Below, piece after piece: positions 1-9,332 of a stretch of 64,000 nucleotides of DNA (positions are counted from its first letter, which is position 1; the number at the start of each line of letters is the position of its first letter). Below the pieces are notes generated by a model. It was not told the DNA's origin. It worked only from the letters and a program-made list of their open reading frames with translations, and searched no databases. Location: NCBI GenBank assembly GCA_003427395.1, contig BFEA01000037.1:135728-199727 (forward strand). Direction: 5' to 3'. Source of the DNA: Chara braunii. Its lineage: Eukaryota > Streptophyta > Charophyceae > Charales > Characeae. The position numbers were made by a program, and so were the translations under genes.

Positions 1-110
1 AAAGAGATGGGACTTCACCACGTAGTCAAAAAGGATTGTCAAGTCTGAAACAGGAAAACAAATACGAACTCAACCAGGGAATCTGCAGGGTGAGTGTATT
101 CAGAGAAACA

Positions 111-260
111 AGGTGATGCAAGAAAGCGATAGAGCCAGCGGGGTGATACAAGAAAGCAATAGAGCCAGCGGGGTGATGCAAGAAAGCAATAGAGCCAGCA
201 GGGTGATGCAAGAAAGTGATAGAGTCTGTGGGGTGATGCAAGAAAGCGATAGAGCCAGCG
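111..260. repeat. 30-bp minisatellite, five units
   Basis: Five consecutive units of exactly 30 bp, each beginning (g/a)GGTGATGCAAGAAAG, with only a few substitutions between them. Weaker single units follow near 325-350 and 430-465. The period is a multiple of three, so the plus strand can be read as a 10-residue repeat (VMQESDRASG-like) in a 63-codon frame from 113. Nothing else supports coding. Confidence 0.9.
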
Positions 261-633
261 GCAGGAAAGCAAGCATGAACTCAAGCAGGGAATCTGCAGG
301 GTGAGGTGTATGCAGAGAAACGAGGTGATGCAAGAAAGCGATAGAGCCAGAGAGACTATGAAAACAAGTGACATACACCAGTGGCAGACAATCTCATGGA
401 GGGCGAGGGTGGGTTTTTTGCAGAGAAACAACATGATACAAGAAAGTGCTATGGCCAGAGAGAGCCATCCAGATGGATCAAGCCAGAAGCAGAGAGTCTC
501 ATGGAGGGGAGGAGCAGATGTGTCGCATGCGTGTCTCAGAGAACCAAGGAATCCCCAAATGTGAGAAAAACAACAACGTAATGCAGTGGAAGACTGAAAA
601 TACACAGATCTGATTCATCGGACTCAGGACATG

Positions 634-712
<79 letters not shown>
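634..712. repeat. (CA)n microsatellite
   Basis: About 79 bp of nearly pure CA dinucleotide with one CAA interruption near the start. Long Cys-Val frames on the opposite strand come from this tract and are not genes. Confidence 0.95.
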
Positions 713-713
<1 letters not shown>

Positions 714-849
714 CACACAGAACGGAAAGGTGACATGATACATAGAAGAATAGGGCTGCTGCCTTGCCCACACTAATGTGAGATAATTCCACACGCAGAA
801 AGATGGAGGAATGAGATGAAGGGAGGGAGAAGAGCAGAGAATATTGCCA

Positions 850-1057
850 GTCGATGCACCACTCAATAGCCCCTCTTGAGACCCCCAACTAGTCTCAGTC
901 CGAATGTCAAGTCGGAGTCTGGGCGCAGCCCAAAGTAGTCACCAAGTCGCCGGTCAATGCACCACTGAACAATAATAGCCCCTCTTGAAACCCCCAACTA
1001 GTCTCAGTCCGAGTGTCAAGTTCGAGTGTGGGCGCAGCCCAAAATACTCACCAAATC
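850..1057. repeat. About 104-bp tandem duplication
   Basis: Two adjacent diverged copies (850-952 and 953-1057). Both contain the block AATAGCCCCTCTTGA, then CCCCCAACTAGTCTCAGTCC and a stretch ending GGGCGCAGCCCAAA. The second copy has a small insertion near its start. The style resembles 42.09-42.18 kb, which suggests LTR or leader sequence of a retroelement family rather than a gene. Confidence 0.75.
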
Positions 1058-1429
1058 CCATGCCCATCTCTCTTTCTCTTGCTGAGGCAAAAGGGAGGTG
1101 GATATGGAGCACGGAGCAGAAGGAAAACGAAAAAGAAAAAGAATCCCTCCTCTCTCTCTTTCTCTAAGGCAAACAGATACTGACCAGCGAAGGATGTCAT
1201 TTCAGCTGTGGTGCTGCAGGTAGGGCCCTTTGTGGCTATGTCGTCCGCAGGTAAGCCCTCCAGCTGTGGTGCTCATCAGGTGAGTCCTCCCTCTACCTCA
1301 GCACCTATCTGGCCTCTGCTTCGCTGCACTCCTGTCTCTACTACTCTACCCTAGCGCTACTCCTCTAATGCTATGTCCCAGCAGCATGCCGACTGTGGGA
1401 TACACTTACTTCTCCCATTGAACATACGT

Positions 1430-2090
1430 AATTTCGATTCCTGAAAGGCCTTCCACGATTGAGGCCCCAAATTTGGGTCACAGGGTCAAAGGCCGTGGCC
1501 AAGAAAGGCCGAATTAGTCAAATTCAGAAAAATCACAGTCGGGTACCTCAGCAGTCCAGTCCAACAGGCACCCAGCAAACGGTCACATCTTAGGGGCAAG
1601 AATCACGTTTCATAATGGAAAGTCATATTGAAGAGTCACAGCCCACAAGTAAAAGGGCAGTTTCACAGGCAAGAGTCATGTCCCAGAGGCAGGAGTCACA
1701 GTCAGTCAAATCCATATGCCAAAATCGAAAAGTCATGAGTCAAAGGCCCAAGCAGCAGCAGACCAATGGAAATTCGGGAAGGTTCCGGACCTTGACATTT
1801 GGAAGCAGACAGGCCATGGGAATGTGGTACCGGAACCCAGTCAGGTCCCAAGAAGCAGAGGCTGGCACGAGTTGAAGTGCAATCCAAAACTACAAAAGGA
1901 CTGGCCAGCCTCCCATTCGGGCAGATTGCTCATTCGCATGAAGTGTTGAAGTGCTGGTGCACTTGTGCGCTATTGTGAGGGGCAGAGCGCTGAAGCCAGA
2001 GTACTGCGCTAAGAGAGAGGGAGAGAGAGGAAGAGATAGTGCTGCCAGGGAGAAGGCAGCCATAGCTGCGCCAGTGCAGAGTGTTAGTAG
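1430..2090. repeat. Dispersed repeat F, copy 1 (inverted partner at 13830-14575)
   Basis: This segment matches the reverse complement of 13830-14575 through a series of shared blocks: GAAAGGCCTTCCACG at the left, GGTACCTCAGCAGTC-type text, AAGCAGCAG, the GGTACCGGAAC block, and a right part with GGCAGCCATAGCTGCG. A more diverged relative lies at 11.88-12.14 kb. No coding frame is conserved between copies. It is most likely the LTR or a fragment of a retroelement. The intervening 1060-1430 bases hold only CT-rich sequence with several CAGGTAAG-like strings. Confidence 0.65.
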
Positions 2091-2389
2091 TAGACTATAG
2101 AGGGTTAGCAGACATTACAGTGGGTGTATTCAGAGTAGATCTTTGAGTAGAAGTTAGTGAGTGTGCTCACAAGTAGGGAGAGAAGACACAGCGAGGACAT
2201 AGCTAGGGAGAAGACCAGCAAAGAGGAGAGATACATAAGAGAGGAGAGCAGTGGGGAAGATATACTTACCTGAGAGCTTATGCTGGTTACTGGTTACGCC
2301 TTGCCCCTCTCTCCCTTCCCCTCACTTGGCATATGACTAACCCTTCTCCCCTCACTTGTTACATTGCCAGGGTGCGAACGGTAAAAGAA

Positions 2390-5143
2390 ATCAGACCTCA
2401 CTTGGTGGAGAAAGAGGGCAAGGGAAGGGTAGCCGGTCCCTTGTGCCACCAAGAAGGCAAAGGAAAGGACGTTTTGGGAAAAGGCGGAATCGGGAAGAAA
2501 GTATAAATTGAAGCAAGGTCAGTTTGACTCAACCATTTCCCCGACTGCATGACTATGAGAAGAGGATGGGCTGATTGAGCAAAAGAGAGGGAACAAAGAG
2601 CAGCCAAAGAACATGGAAAGAATAGGCACGTGGGAAGGGCTATGTGTTGACCCCCAACGGGGGATCGTATGAATCTTTGCTTTGTGTGGGACTGTGCAGG
2701 TAAGTGAAGGCCAGGGATGCCTTGAGCGGGATAGGGCCGAGAGGAACCGGGCGGCAAAAGAAAAAGGGAAGAGGGGCAAAGGGGCTACGGGGCCCTTAGC
2801 ATAAAACCAACCCATGGGAATGACCTTTGCGTTTGAGACTTGGAGTGTAAATGAGAGAATGAGATGCAATCTTGCCAAGGGAAATGTGAAGTTGTGCGTG
2901 CATGCATGTAAAGGCCCCGAAAAGACTAAGGGGTCTGCGTCAAGAAAGATGGATGAGATGCATGAGACTCGAAGGGTGCGTAGAGGCGAGGGGGAGGACG
3001 GCATCGCCGCGCCCCGATGACGGCGTAGAAATCCAATGCCTAGGGAAATGGTGCGCGGCCTAAGGATGACGCTTAGCCTGCGCACAAGAGAAGAAAACTC
3101 TCAAAGAACCCCTGGACTGCATGCGTATTGGAAGGAGCAATTGCTTGAAAACGCAACCAAGAATAAAAAAAAATCAGCGTTGTTGAAAGACCAGCGAGAC
3201 TACCACCCGACATGAGGGTTGAGCTACATCCCCAATGTCAAAGCTCTCTCGCGCGATGGCCCACCCCCATCCATCTCAAAGCACTAGGTGGGGGTGACCC
3301 TGGGACGAATGGCCCGCGCCCTGAGCATGAGCGTGGGCGGGCCGAGCCAACAGGTACCCGCAGGGGGGTCGACTAAGGCTCGAAAGCCTACCGGGGTTTG
3401 GCCTTACAAAAATGGTGGAGGTGACGGGCATGGGGTTAAACTGACCCTTGCGATTCCGAAGGGGGCGCCCGACGCATTGACGTGTACACAACCAGAGATA
3501 AGGAAAATGGACTTGTGCTTGCTCTTTCCCTTGTGAGAAACAAATTTGAGAGTGGTTGGGCGCATGGCCAGGCCAGGCCTGGAGGTACAACATGCATGCT
3601 ATGCACTTGATCAGCCATCTCCTTGTGGGATGGTTCTAGCCCTCCTTCGTCTGGTGTTGGTGTTCGCCAGTCCAGGGAAGCCTTGGGCAAGTCTCAGGTC
3701 GACCTTTCCTCTTCGTATGAAAGAAGGGCTCCGGTTACCCGACAGGTGGTTGGTCCTTCGGCTTCGGTCGGGATCTGATAAAAATCCCGCGGCGAAGTGA
3801 TCCGACCGAATGGGTGCCCTTCTATCTTCTTCTTTGAGCCCAGTGGGCTCATGCTCTTTGCACTTTGAAATGCTTGAAGGAACCAACATGAACACAACGG
3901 GTCATCAAGAAGGAACAACCCCGCCCTATGAAAGGACAGACAAGTGAAGAGAAAGGGAACGAAGGGAGTTGATAGACTCCAAGGAAAACTAGCTCACCTT
4001 TGAAGATTCTCACGAGAAGGAACCAACCACTGTGTATGAAAATAGGGGGAGTGACACTCGTTGTCCTGAGAGAAAATTGTGAGCTATGGGTGGGAAGCGT
4101 TGGGTGCACCAAGGGAAAGGCACTTGTACTTTATGTGCCCCGCTTGGGACTTGTGTTTGCATGATGGGGTTTGAGCGTCCTGCCTTTCGGAAGGAAAGGA
4201 TGGGTCTGCACCGGCCGGTGCGGGTTGCGAATCGTCGCTCTCTTTGAGGTTGTTGGGTGTCCGTGTGAGGAGGTCAGGCCACCGAGCTGTCGGAAGGGAG
4301 TTTGTCACGTCGGTTGATTAGTAGCATTCTCGTCCGGGCGGTCACGAGCATGGCTCGGTGATCTTGCCCGGGCGGGGTGCGAAACGTCTCCTCAGGCGGG
4401 GCTTAGCCTATTGGCTGGCGGGGGGAGTACCACTGCATGCGAGGCAAGGAAGGAACCTCGGAGACGATTAGTAGCTTCTCGTAGCACGACTTGGGAAAGG
4501 TTGATTCTTGTCCGACCGATGGAAGTGAATGCCCAGACGGCTGACTATCGCTCCTAACGGGGTGCACAGGGGTAATTCCCGGTACCAACGAGGGTATGCA
4601 AGAGCGGCAAAACGGGATGGGGTATTTTAGGCGAATGGAGATGGGTAACACCCTGTGCCGGAGCCTGGGTACCGCGCTCCCGACGATTGAGCTGCGCTTG
4701 AGGTATGGGATAAAACTCTACCGATAGTACCAGTGGAGAGACCATATTGGGATAGGCCGGTGAGGAGATGACCGGCCCGCATGTGAGACTTCCCTGATTT
4801 TTTTATGTGTTCCCTCTCTGTGATGCTTGAATGTGCTTGGATTGTTGGACGGGGCATAATTCTAAGTCTATTCTCCCCTCACCATCTAAGTCTACACGAG
4901 TGAGAGATGAAAGCAAGGAAGGAGGATAGAGGTCGGTTGGAATGGAACCAAGAGAAAGAATGTGAGGAAATGGGTGGCTAACCGAGGATACTATGGGAAG
5001 GTGGTACTTAGGAATGGGGAGGTAAATCAGGGAGACCTTGATGAGGGGTCTGAAATAATTCTCATCTAGGACATGGGTTGACCTGACCGGAAGGACCGTT
5101 TGCTACTCTCTTATGAAAACAGGAGTCAGGTGCTGGAAACAAG
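2390..5143. other. Gene-poor purine-rich stretch upstream of the unknown paralogues
   Basis: No gene was recognised in this 2.75 kb. Composition shifts to G-rich on the plus strand, the same bias as the following paralogue array, and the bias ends at the gag junction at 8570. Short frames on both strands (82-188 codons) show no family motif and no agreement with the neighbouring family. The stretch may be the 5' part of the same unit that carries the paralogues, or decayed sequence. Confidence 0.4.
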
Positions 5144-5956
5144 ATGACGCGGTGGTTGTCTTCCCCGATTTATACCAGTGGTCCGGAAATGCCGGTAGAT
5201 GCAAGGGATGAGGTATCGGTCGTCCTCCCGGAAGATGGGACGCGGACAGATCTTGAGCCAGCATATCAAACCGAAATGCTGGAAGGGGAGGACGCGTTCC
5301 TTTGGATAGAGACAGTATGGACTAATGTCAGCCTGACAAGGTTGTCGCCGAGTTTAATGGATTTGGAGTTCCGAGGGACAGTGGAAGCCCGGGGGTGGGT
5401 CTACTTGTCACAAGATGGGGAGAATGCTATGGTCATAGATTTGGCGCTCGGGAATACGTCGGACGAGTTGTTTAGGAAGGCAGAAGGGGATGTTGTATGG
5501 ACTGCGTGTCAGCGGAGGGAAACGGAAATGGAAAGGGTAGATGTGCGGGTGGAACTTGGGGATAGAGAAAACGTGAGGCGGCCCGTCAGAACCATGCGAT
5601 GTATGCTGCCTCCCTTTCTGGTGGATGCGGTTTTCGGAACCCAGACCAAACTAGTACAAATATGCCAATCCATGACGACCCTCGGACTATACCAATGCGC
5701 CAGGCGGGACTTCTTTCGGTTGTCGGTAGAAATGGGGCCGTTTGAAGGGAACTGGGCGGAGGAGCTGACTGAAATGTTAAACTGCCTTAGCACAGACAAT
5801 GTCTTTGTCCCTAGCTCGGTGCATTGGGGGATAGTCTACAAGAATGTGGCAGTAGGGGAGATATTCCTGAAAGGGGTGAAGGAATTGTTCTACAATGAAG
5901 AGGACGACTTCAGTAATGAGGACGAAGATGATGAGATAGAGGACTGGGACTTCTAG
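5144..5956 (+). CDS. Unknown protein, paralogue copy 1 (intact, 270 aa)
   Basis: An open frame of 270 codons, not recognised as any known family. What supports it as a real gene is that two further diverged copies follow in the same orientation and keep the same order of motifs. Visible features are a Trp-rich middle (FLWIETVWT about 52-60, EFRGTV 75-80, GWVYL 84-88), a PPFLVDAVFG block at 156-165, a GPFEGNWAEEL block at 198-208, and a very acidic tail (255-270). There is no signal peptide or clear membrane segment. Met16 is an alternative start, because the first 15 residues have no counterpart in the other copies. The upstream text AACAAG before ATG gives a plausible eukaryotic start context. 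The protein is predicted soluble and its function is unknown. It could belong to a host multigene family or be cargo of an undescribed element. Confidence 0.6.
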   Translation: MTRWLSSPIYTSGPEMPVDARDEVSVVLPEDGTRTDLEPAYQTEMLEGEDAFLWIETVWTNVSLTRLSPSLMDLEFRGTVEARGWVYLSQDGENAMVIDLALGNTSDELFRKAEGDVVWTACQRRETEMERVDVRVELGDRENVRRPVRTMRCMLPPFLVDAVFGTQTKLVQICQSMTTLGLYQCARRDFFRLSVEMGPFEGNWAEELTEMLNCLSTDNVFVPSSVHWGIVYKNVAVGEIFLKGVKELFYNEEDDFSNEDEDDEIEDWDF

Positions 5957-5983
5957 GGAGGGTGACTTACTTAGAGAAACCGA

Positions 5984-6769
5984 GTGGACTGGTATTATGC
6001 AGGAAGGGAAAAGATGACTAGAGAGGAATTGCTGACGGAATACACCTTCAAGGGATGGGAACCAAGGCGACTCGGGGGAGGAGTAGAGATGCCTATACCA
6101 ACAGAAAACGAATTGAGAGCGACCACATGCGACTGGGTCGGGTTTGAGGTTACCCCGGGACTATCATATGTATGGATAGAGCGGATTTGAAACCCGATAA
6201 GGGAAGAGGAAGGTTGGGACGAGGTAACGGAAGGCACAGTGGAATCGGTCGGAACGGTCGTTATTTTCGAAGACGGGTGGCGCCTATTTTGCACTATGAT
6301 AGCAATGGGACAGGATCCGATGTGACTTCCGGGGGATGCAGAGGCGCGAACCCGAAAGGAAGGCAAGAGGTTCGCCAACGAGGGATGGGACGAAGTTAGT
6401 AGCAGAGTTGTGATGGGGGAGTGGAAGGAACTCAAACCTCCCAGCCTACGAACGACGGTTTGGGTGCCTGAGCTCGTGGCCGAGTGGTTTGGGGGTTTTG
6501 AGCACATCGTAAAAGTGGCCGATTCCATGAAAGAAGTGCATATAGAGTGTGCCTGGCTGACTGAGGAATTTCATAAGACCTCGTTAAAATACGGGCCCTT
6601 CTACGGTGATAAAGCCTGGGAAATCCTCACCATTCTAAGGATAGGTAACTATGACCGCCTAGAGGTGGACGCGGAGGCTTGGGACGCCATAGTTAGTCGG
6701 GAGGCGACGACCGCTCCATCCTACGTAGATGATGTTTTTAAACTATTTGAAGCATTGTGGTTCGATTAA
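5984..6769 (+). pseudogene. Unknown protein, paralogue copy 2 (broken)
   Basis: A second copy of the family starts 28 bases after the stop of copy 1. The 5' part is open as 68 codons (5984-6190). The middle is readable only by changing frame (EEGWDEVTEGTV-like text near 6200-6250, compare EFRGTV in copy 1). The C-terminal 119 codons are open from 6410. That part aligns with the other two copies: a WKELKPPSLRTTVWVPELV block, then KVADSM, then GPFYGDKAWEIL, then a C-terminal VDDVFKLFEALW. Identity to copy 1 is low and only motif spacing is conserved, so the duplication is old while the open part has been kept. At least one stop and one frame change separate the halves, unless an intron lies between them. 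Confidence 0.55.
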
Positions 6770-7003
6770 AGGTACTAGGAGAGCGAACGTCGCGGGGAGG
6801 TCGGAGTATGGAGGGTGCATGTAGACTAGGGTGTAACATAAGAAAGAGGCATGTACATTGGTTTAGCAGGGCATGTGAGGGGATTGAAAACAAGGGAAGA
6901 TGTTCGGCCATTGTGGGCACAAATGTGGGACGTGTGACAAAAAAGAGGGAAGGGAACATAAGTGAGAAGTAAAACAATAGGAGGGTGGGCAGTTGCTGAA
7001 GAA

Positions 7004-7070
7004 CGGGCCGTAATCCTTTCTTTTTTTTTTTTTTTTTTTTTTTTTGAATACACCGGGCTGTAATCCTTTC
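7004..7070 (-). repeat. Poly(T) tract framed by a 17-bp direct repeat
   Basis: CGGGC(C/T)GTAATCCTTTC occurs at 7004-7020 and 7054-7070 with one mismatch, enclosing 25 Ts and only eight other bases. This is the layout expected for a target-primed retroposition in which almost nothing but the poly(A) tail was copied (tail on the minus strand). It lies between paralogue copies 2 and 3. Confidence 0.6.
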
Positions 7071-7080
7071 TGTGTGGGCT

Positions 7081-7895
7081 ATGCAGGAAATCACCAAAAC
7101 AGCGATGGCAACAAGACGTGTTCGAACGGTACGCCAGCCCCGGTACCCCGGACCACCTTGGAATAATGGCAGAGGGTGGGAAGTGTCCCTACCGTCGAGT
7201 CCCGACTTTCGGGGGTTCGACGTGGAATGGCGGGCCGTTATCTTGGGAAGGAATAACGCCTTCATGATGGTGGAGTGTCGGTGGACGGGGATGAGATTCA
7301 ACCAAGGGTCTGGGGATGATTTGTATTCCAATTTAGAAGTTACTGGGACTTTGTATCTACCCGAGATCGGCTGGCACGCACTTGGGGTAGGAATAGCCCA
7401 AGGCCACGAGCTGGCACCGGTCTTTCGGAGGGCCGCCCGGGTGTTGACGTGGATAGGCCAATCAATCAGAAGTAGGAGGAACGTGGACTTACTTACCAGG
7501 GTGGAAATGGGGGGCTGGAGGGAGTTCAAGGCACCAACGACCCCGCTGAGATGCCGGGTCCCCCGATTCATGATAGACCTCATCTTCGGGAGCCTCGCGA
7601 GGGTGCAGGATCTGGCAGACTCGACAATAATCTGGGTAAACCACTTCTCCTATCAGACCATCGGGATATATATGACGTTGATGTGGAGCATGGGCCGTTC
7701 TGGGGAAACCGAGCCCATGAATTGCTGGAAGTCGTTAATATCCTGGTATTTGGGTTGCCGCGGCTAGCTTGGGCGGAATACGAACACATAATCCGGAGGG
7801 AAATCGAGATAGGGGAGAGTTATCTAGCGGGGGTGGCTCAACTGTTCGAGGAGCCTACCGAACCGGAAGGGCCACGAGGGCGAGAGCGGGACTAG
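7081..7895 (+). pseudogene. Unknown protein, paralogue copy 3 (one frameshift)
   Basis: A third copy of the family. The frame from the first ATG at 7081 carries NNAFMMVECRWTG, LEVTGTLYLPEIGW and CRVPRFMIDLIFGSLARV, matching the WIETVWT, EFRGTV/GWVYL and PPFLVDAVFG blocks of copy 1. Between about 7660 and 7690 the homologous reading passes to the +1 frame, which continues with DVDVEHGPFWGNRAHELLEV and IEIGESYLAGVAQLFEE to the stop at 7895. A single indel therefore explains the break. The tail is again charged but basic-acidic (EPTEPEGPRGRERD). Function is unknown. The frameshift could be a sequencing error, because both halves look well preserved. Confidence 0.55.
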
Positions 7896-8035
7896 CACCC
7901 GGAGGCAGGCCAGTAGGGCAAATCAAGTATAGTCAGCAACGTACAGGGGCGCACCGATGGAAATGGGGAAGGACCGCAGGACCGGACAATCAGAAACCAT
8001 TACAGAATAAAGGGGGAGGGGTAGACCCCTAAGGA

Positions 8036-8791
8036 TTGACATGGCCCCGGAGGATGAAAAAGGGAATACTGCTCGGGAAAACTTTTCCTAATGAGATGCC
8101 CAACCAGGATTCCTACGCGCCGGCGCGGCGAAACAGGGGCACTCTAAACGAGCCTGTTATGAAGGGAACTAAGTCATTTCTCTTAAGTAGGGAAGCAATA
8201 GGGAGATGGAAGTGGGGAGAAGGCTACGATCCAAATAAAGGTAAACTGACAAAGCCGGGACCTTTGGAACCTAAATACCTCGCGCTGCGTGTCCTGGGGA
8301 ATCCTCTGGTTTATGCAGAACTAGGCGAAATGGCGATGGAGGATGAGACAGATAACCGTAGGAGCGAAGGAGGACCAGGCTTAGGAGGCAGCGCCGTACA
8401 AAGCAAAGAAGGGCAGACAGATAGAGAATCGATAAATCCAGTTGGTACCAAAGGGAACCGGAAGGAAATCTCCTCAAGGGAAAGCTCGGGGAAAGCCGGG
8501 GGAAGCAGGCAAGGGACCCACGAGACCAAAGAGGGCAGAAATAAGGATAGGACAAGCCCCCGGAATTCAGAGCCCCTCCAGCAGTCCCGGAATCGTTGCC
8601 ACCTTGGTCTGTTCTGGGCATATGAAGCCCCTCAAGTAGGGTCTGGTCCCTGCAGCCCAGTCCCCAACATCAGACTTGGGGTCATCCCCCCTAAACTTGT
8701 TGGTGGCAGGGATCTTGGGACCTCTCTGATCCCCTGCAGCAACAGCAGCATAGGTGGGTTTGGCTGTGGTCTTTTGGGAAGGAGATGGTGA
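8036..8791 (+). CDS. Unknown basic ORF running into a truncated retroelement
   Basis: An open frame of 251 codons, 140 bases after paralogue copy 3 and in the same orientation. Residues 1-105 hold an ordered-looking part (FLLSREAIGRWKWGEGYDP, then LEPKYLALRVLGNPLVYAELGEM). Residues 110-180 are low-complexity and rich in Gly, Ser, Arg, Glu and Lys. The last 70 codons, from about 8571, lie antisense to a gag gene and are therefore junction read-through, so the native protein ended elsewhere. Function is not recognised. Its position and base bias group it with the paralogue array. Confidence 0.3.
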   Translation: MTWPRRMKKGILLGKTFPNEMPNQDSYAPARRNRGTLNEPVMKGTKSFLLSREAIGRWKWGEGYDPNKGKLTKPGPLEPKYLALRVLGNPLVYAELGEMAMEDETDNRRSEGGPGLGGSAVQSKEGQTDRESINPVGTKGNRKEISSRESSGKAGGSRQGTHETKEGRNKDRTSPRNSEPLQQSRNRCHLGLFWAYEAPQVGSGPCSPVPNIRLGVIPPKLVGGRDLGTSLIPCSNSSIGGFGCGLLGRRW

Positions 8792-9332
8792 AGGGGAAGA
8801 ATGGTGTGAACCAGAATGGATGGAAGAGGGAGGAGAGGAAGGTTTGGGTTTCGCTGAGAGGATAGGAGACAGGGGAGCAATCAGTTTGGTTGTTGTCAGC
8901 TGAGCAGTCAGATCCTTGATTGCTGTCAGGATCTTGGACTGCTGAACTGCCAGGTCATCCACCCTGCGCTCAAAACGAGCGATACGGTCATCCCACTTAG
9001 TGAAATAGGAAATGGTGCCAGAATGGCCCACTCCACCAAGTTCCTAGTCACCTGGGCACAGCGCTCATCAGACACAACTTTGCCTAGTTGCTCCAAGCCT
9101 CCAACAGATACTCCTGTCGAGAAGCATCTGTTGCAGCCTCTAGCTCAGCTGCCTCCTGCCGCTCAAGTTCTGCTAGCAGGGCCTGCTCCTGCTGCAATCT
9201 TTCTTGGATCTCCTTCTTCCTGCGCTGAGTAGCAGTCAGAGGTGTAGTAGGAGTGGAGGTAGAAGGTTGTTCACCTTCCACCTTCATGACCACTTCCACC
9301 TGTGGCTGCTGCTGAGCAGTCTGGTCCGCCAT
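8571..9332 (-). pseudogene. gag: Retrotransposon gag fragment (family E)
   Basis: The minus-strand start at 9332 opens an 82-codon frame whose residues 30-75 form a Glu/Arg-rich coiled coil (RRKKEIQERLQQEQALLAEL). After a frame break near 9060, a second frame (9031-8567) continues with IARFERRVDDLAVQQSKIL, a Ser/Pro-rich linker and NKFRGDDPKSDVGDW. The last block resembles the start of the capsid-like Retrotrans_gag domain (F-x-G then Asp/Trp). The sequence stops at about 8570, where a different plus-strand sequence begins, so capsid, nucleocapsid and all of pol are missing. It belongs to the element whose primer site and LTR lie at 10857 onward. Confidence 0.65.

Noticed and set aside
499-888. 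Cys-Val repeat ORFs on the minus strand
   Set aside because: They are translations of the CA microsatellite.
5995-6528. 177-codon minus-strand ORF
   Set aside because: It is antisense to paralogue copy 2, is Ser/Pro-rich, and has no counterpart in copies 1 and 3.
6738-7583. 281-codon minus-strand ORF
   Set aside because: It is antisense to paralogue copy 3 and crosses the poly(T) scar, which would encode a Lys run. The plus strand carries the conserved family motifs.
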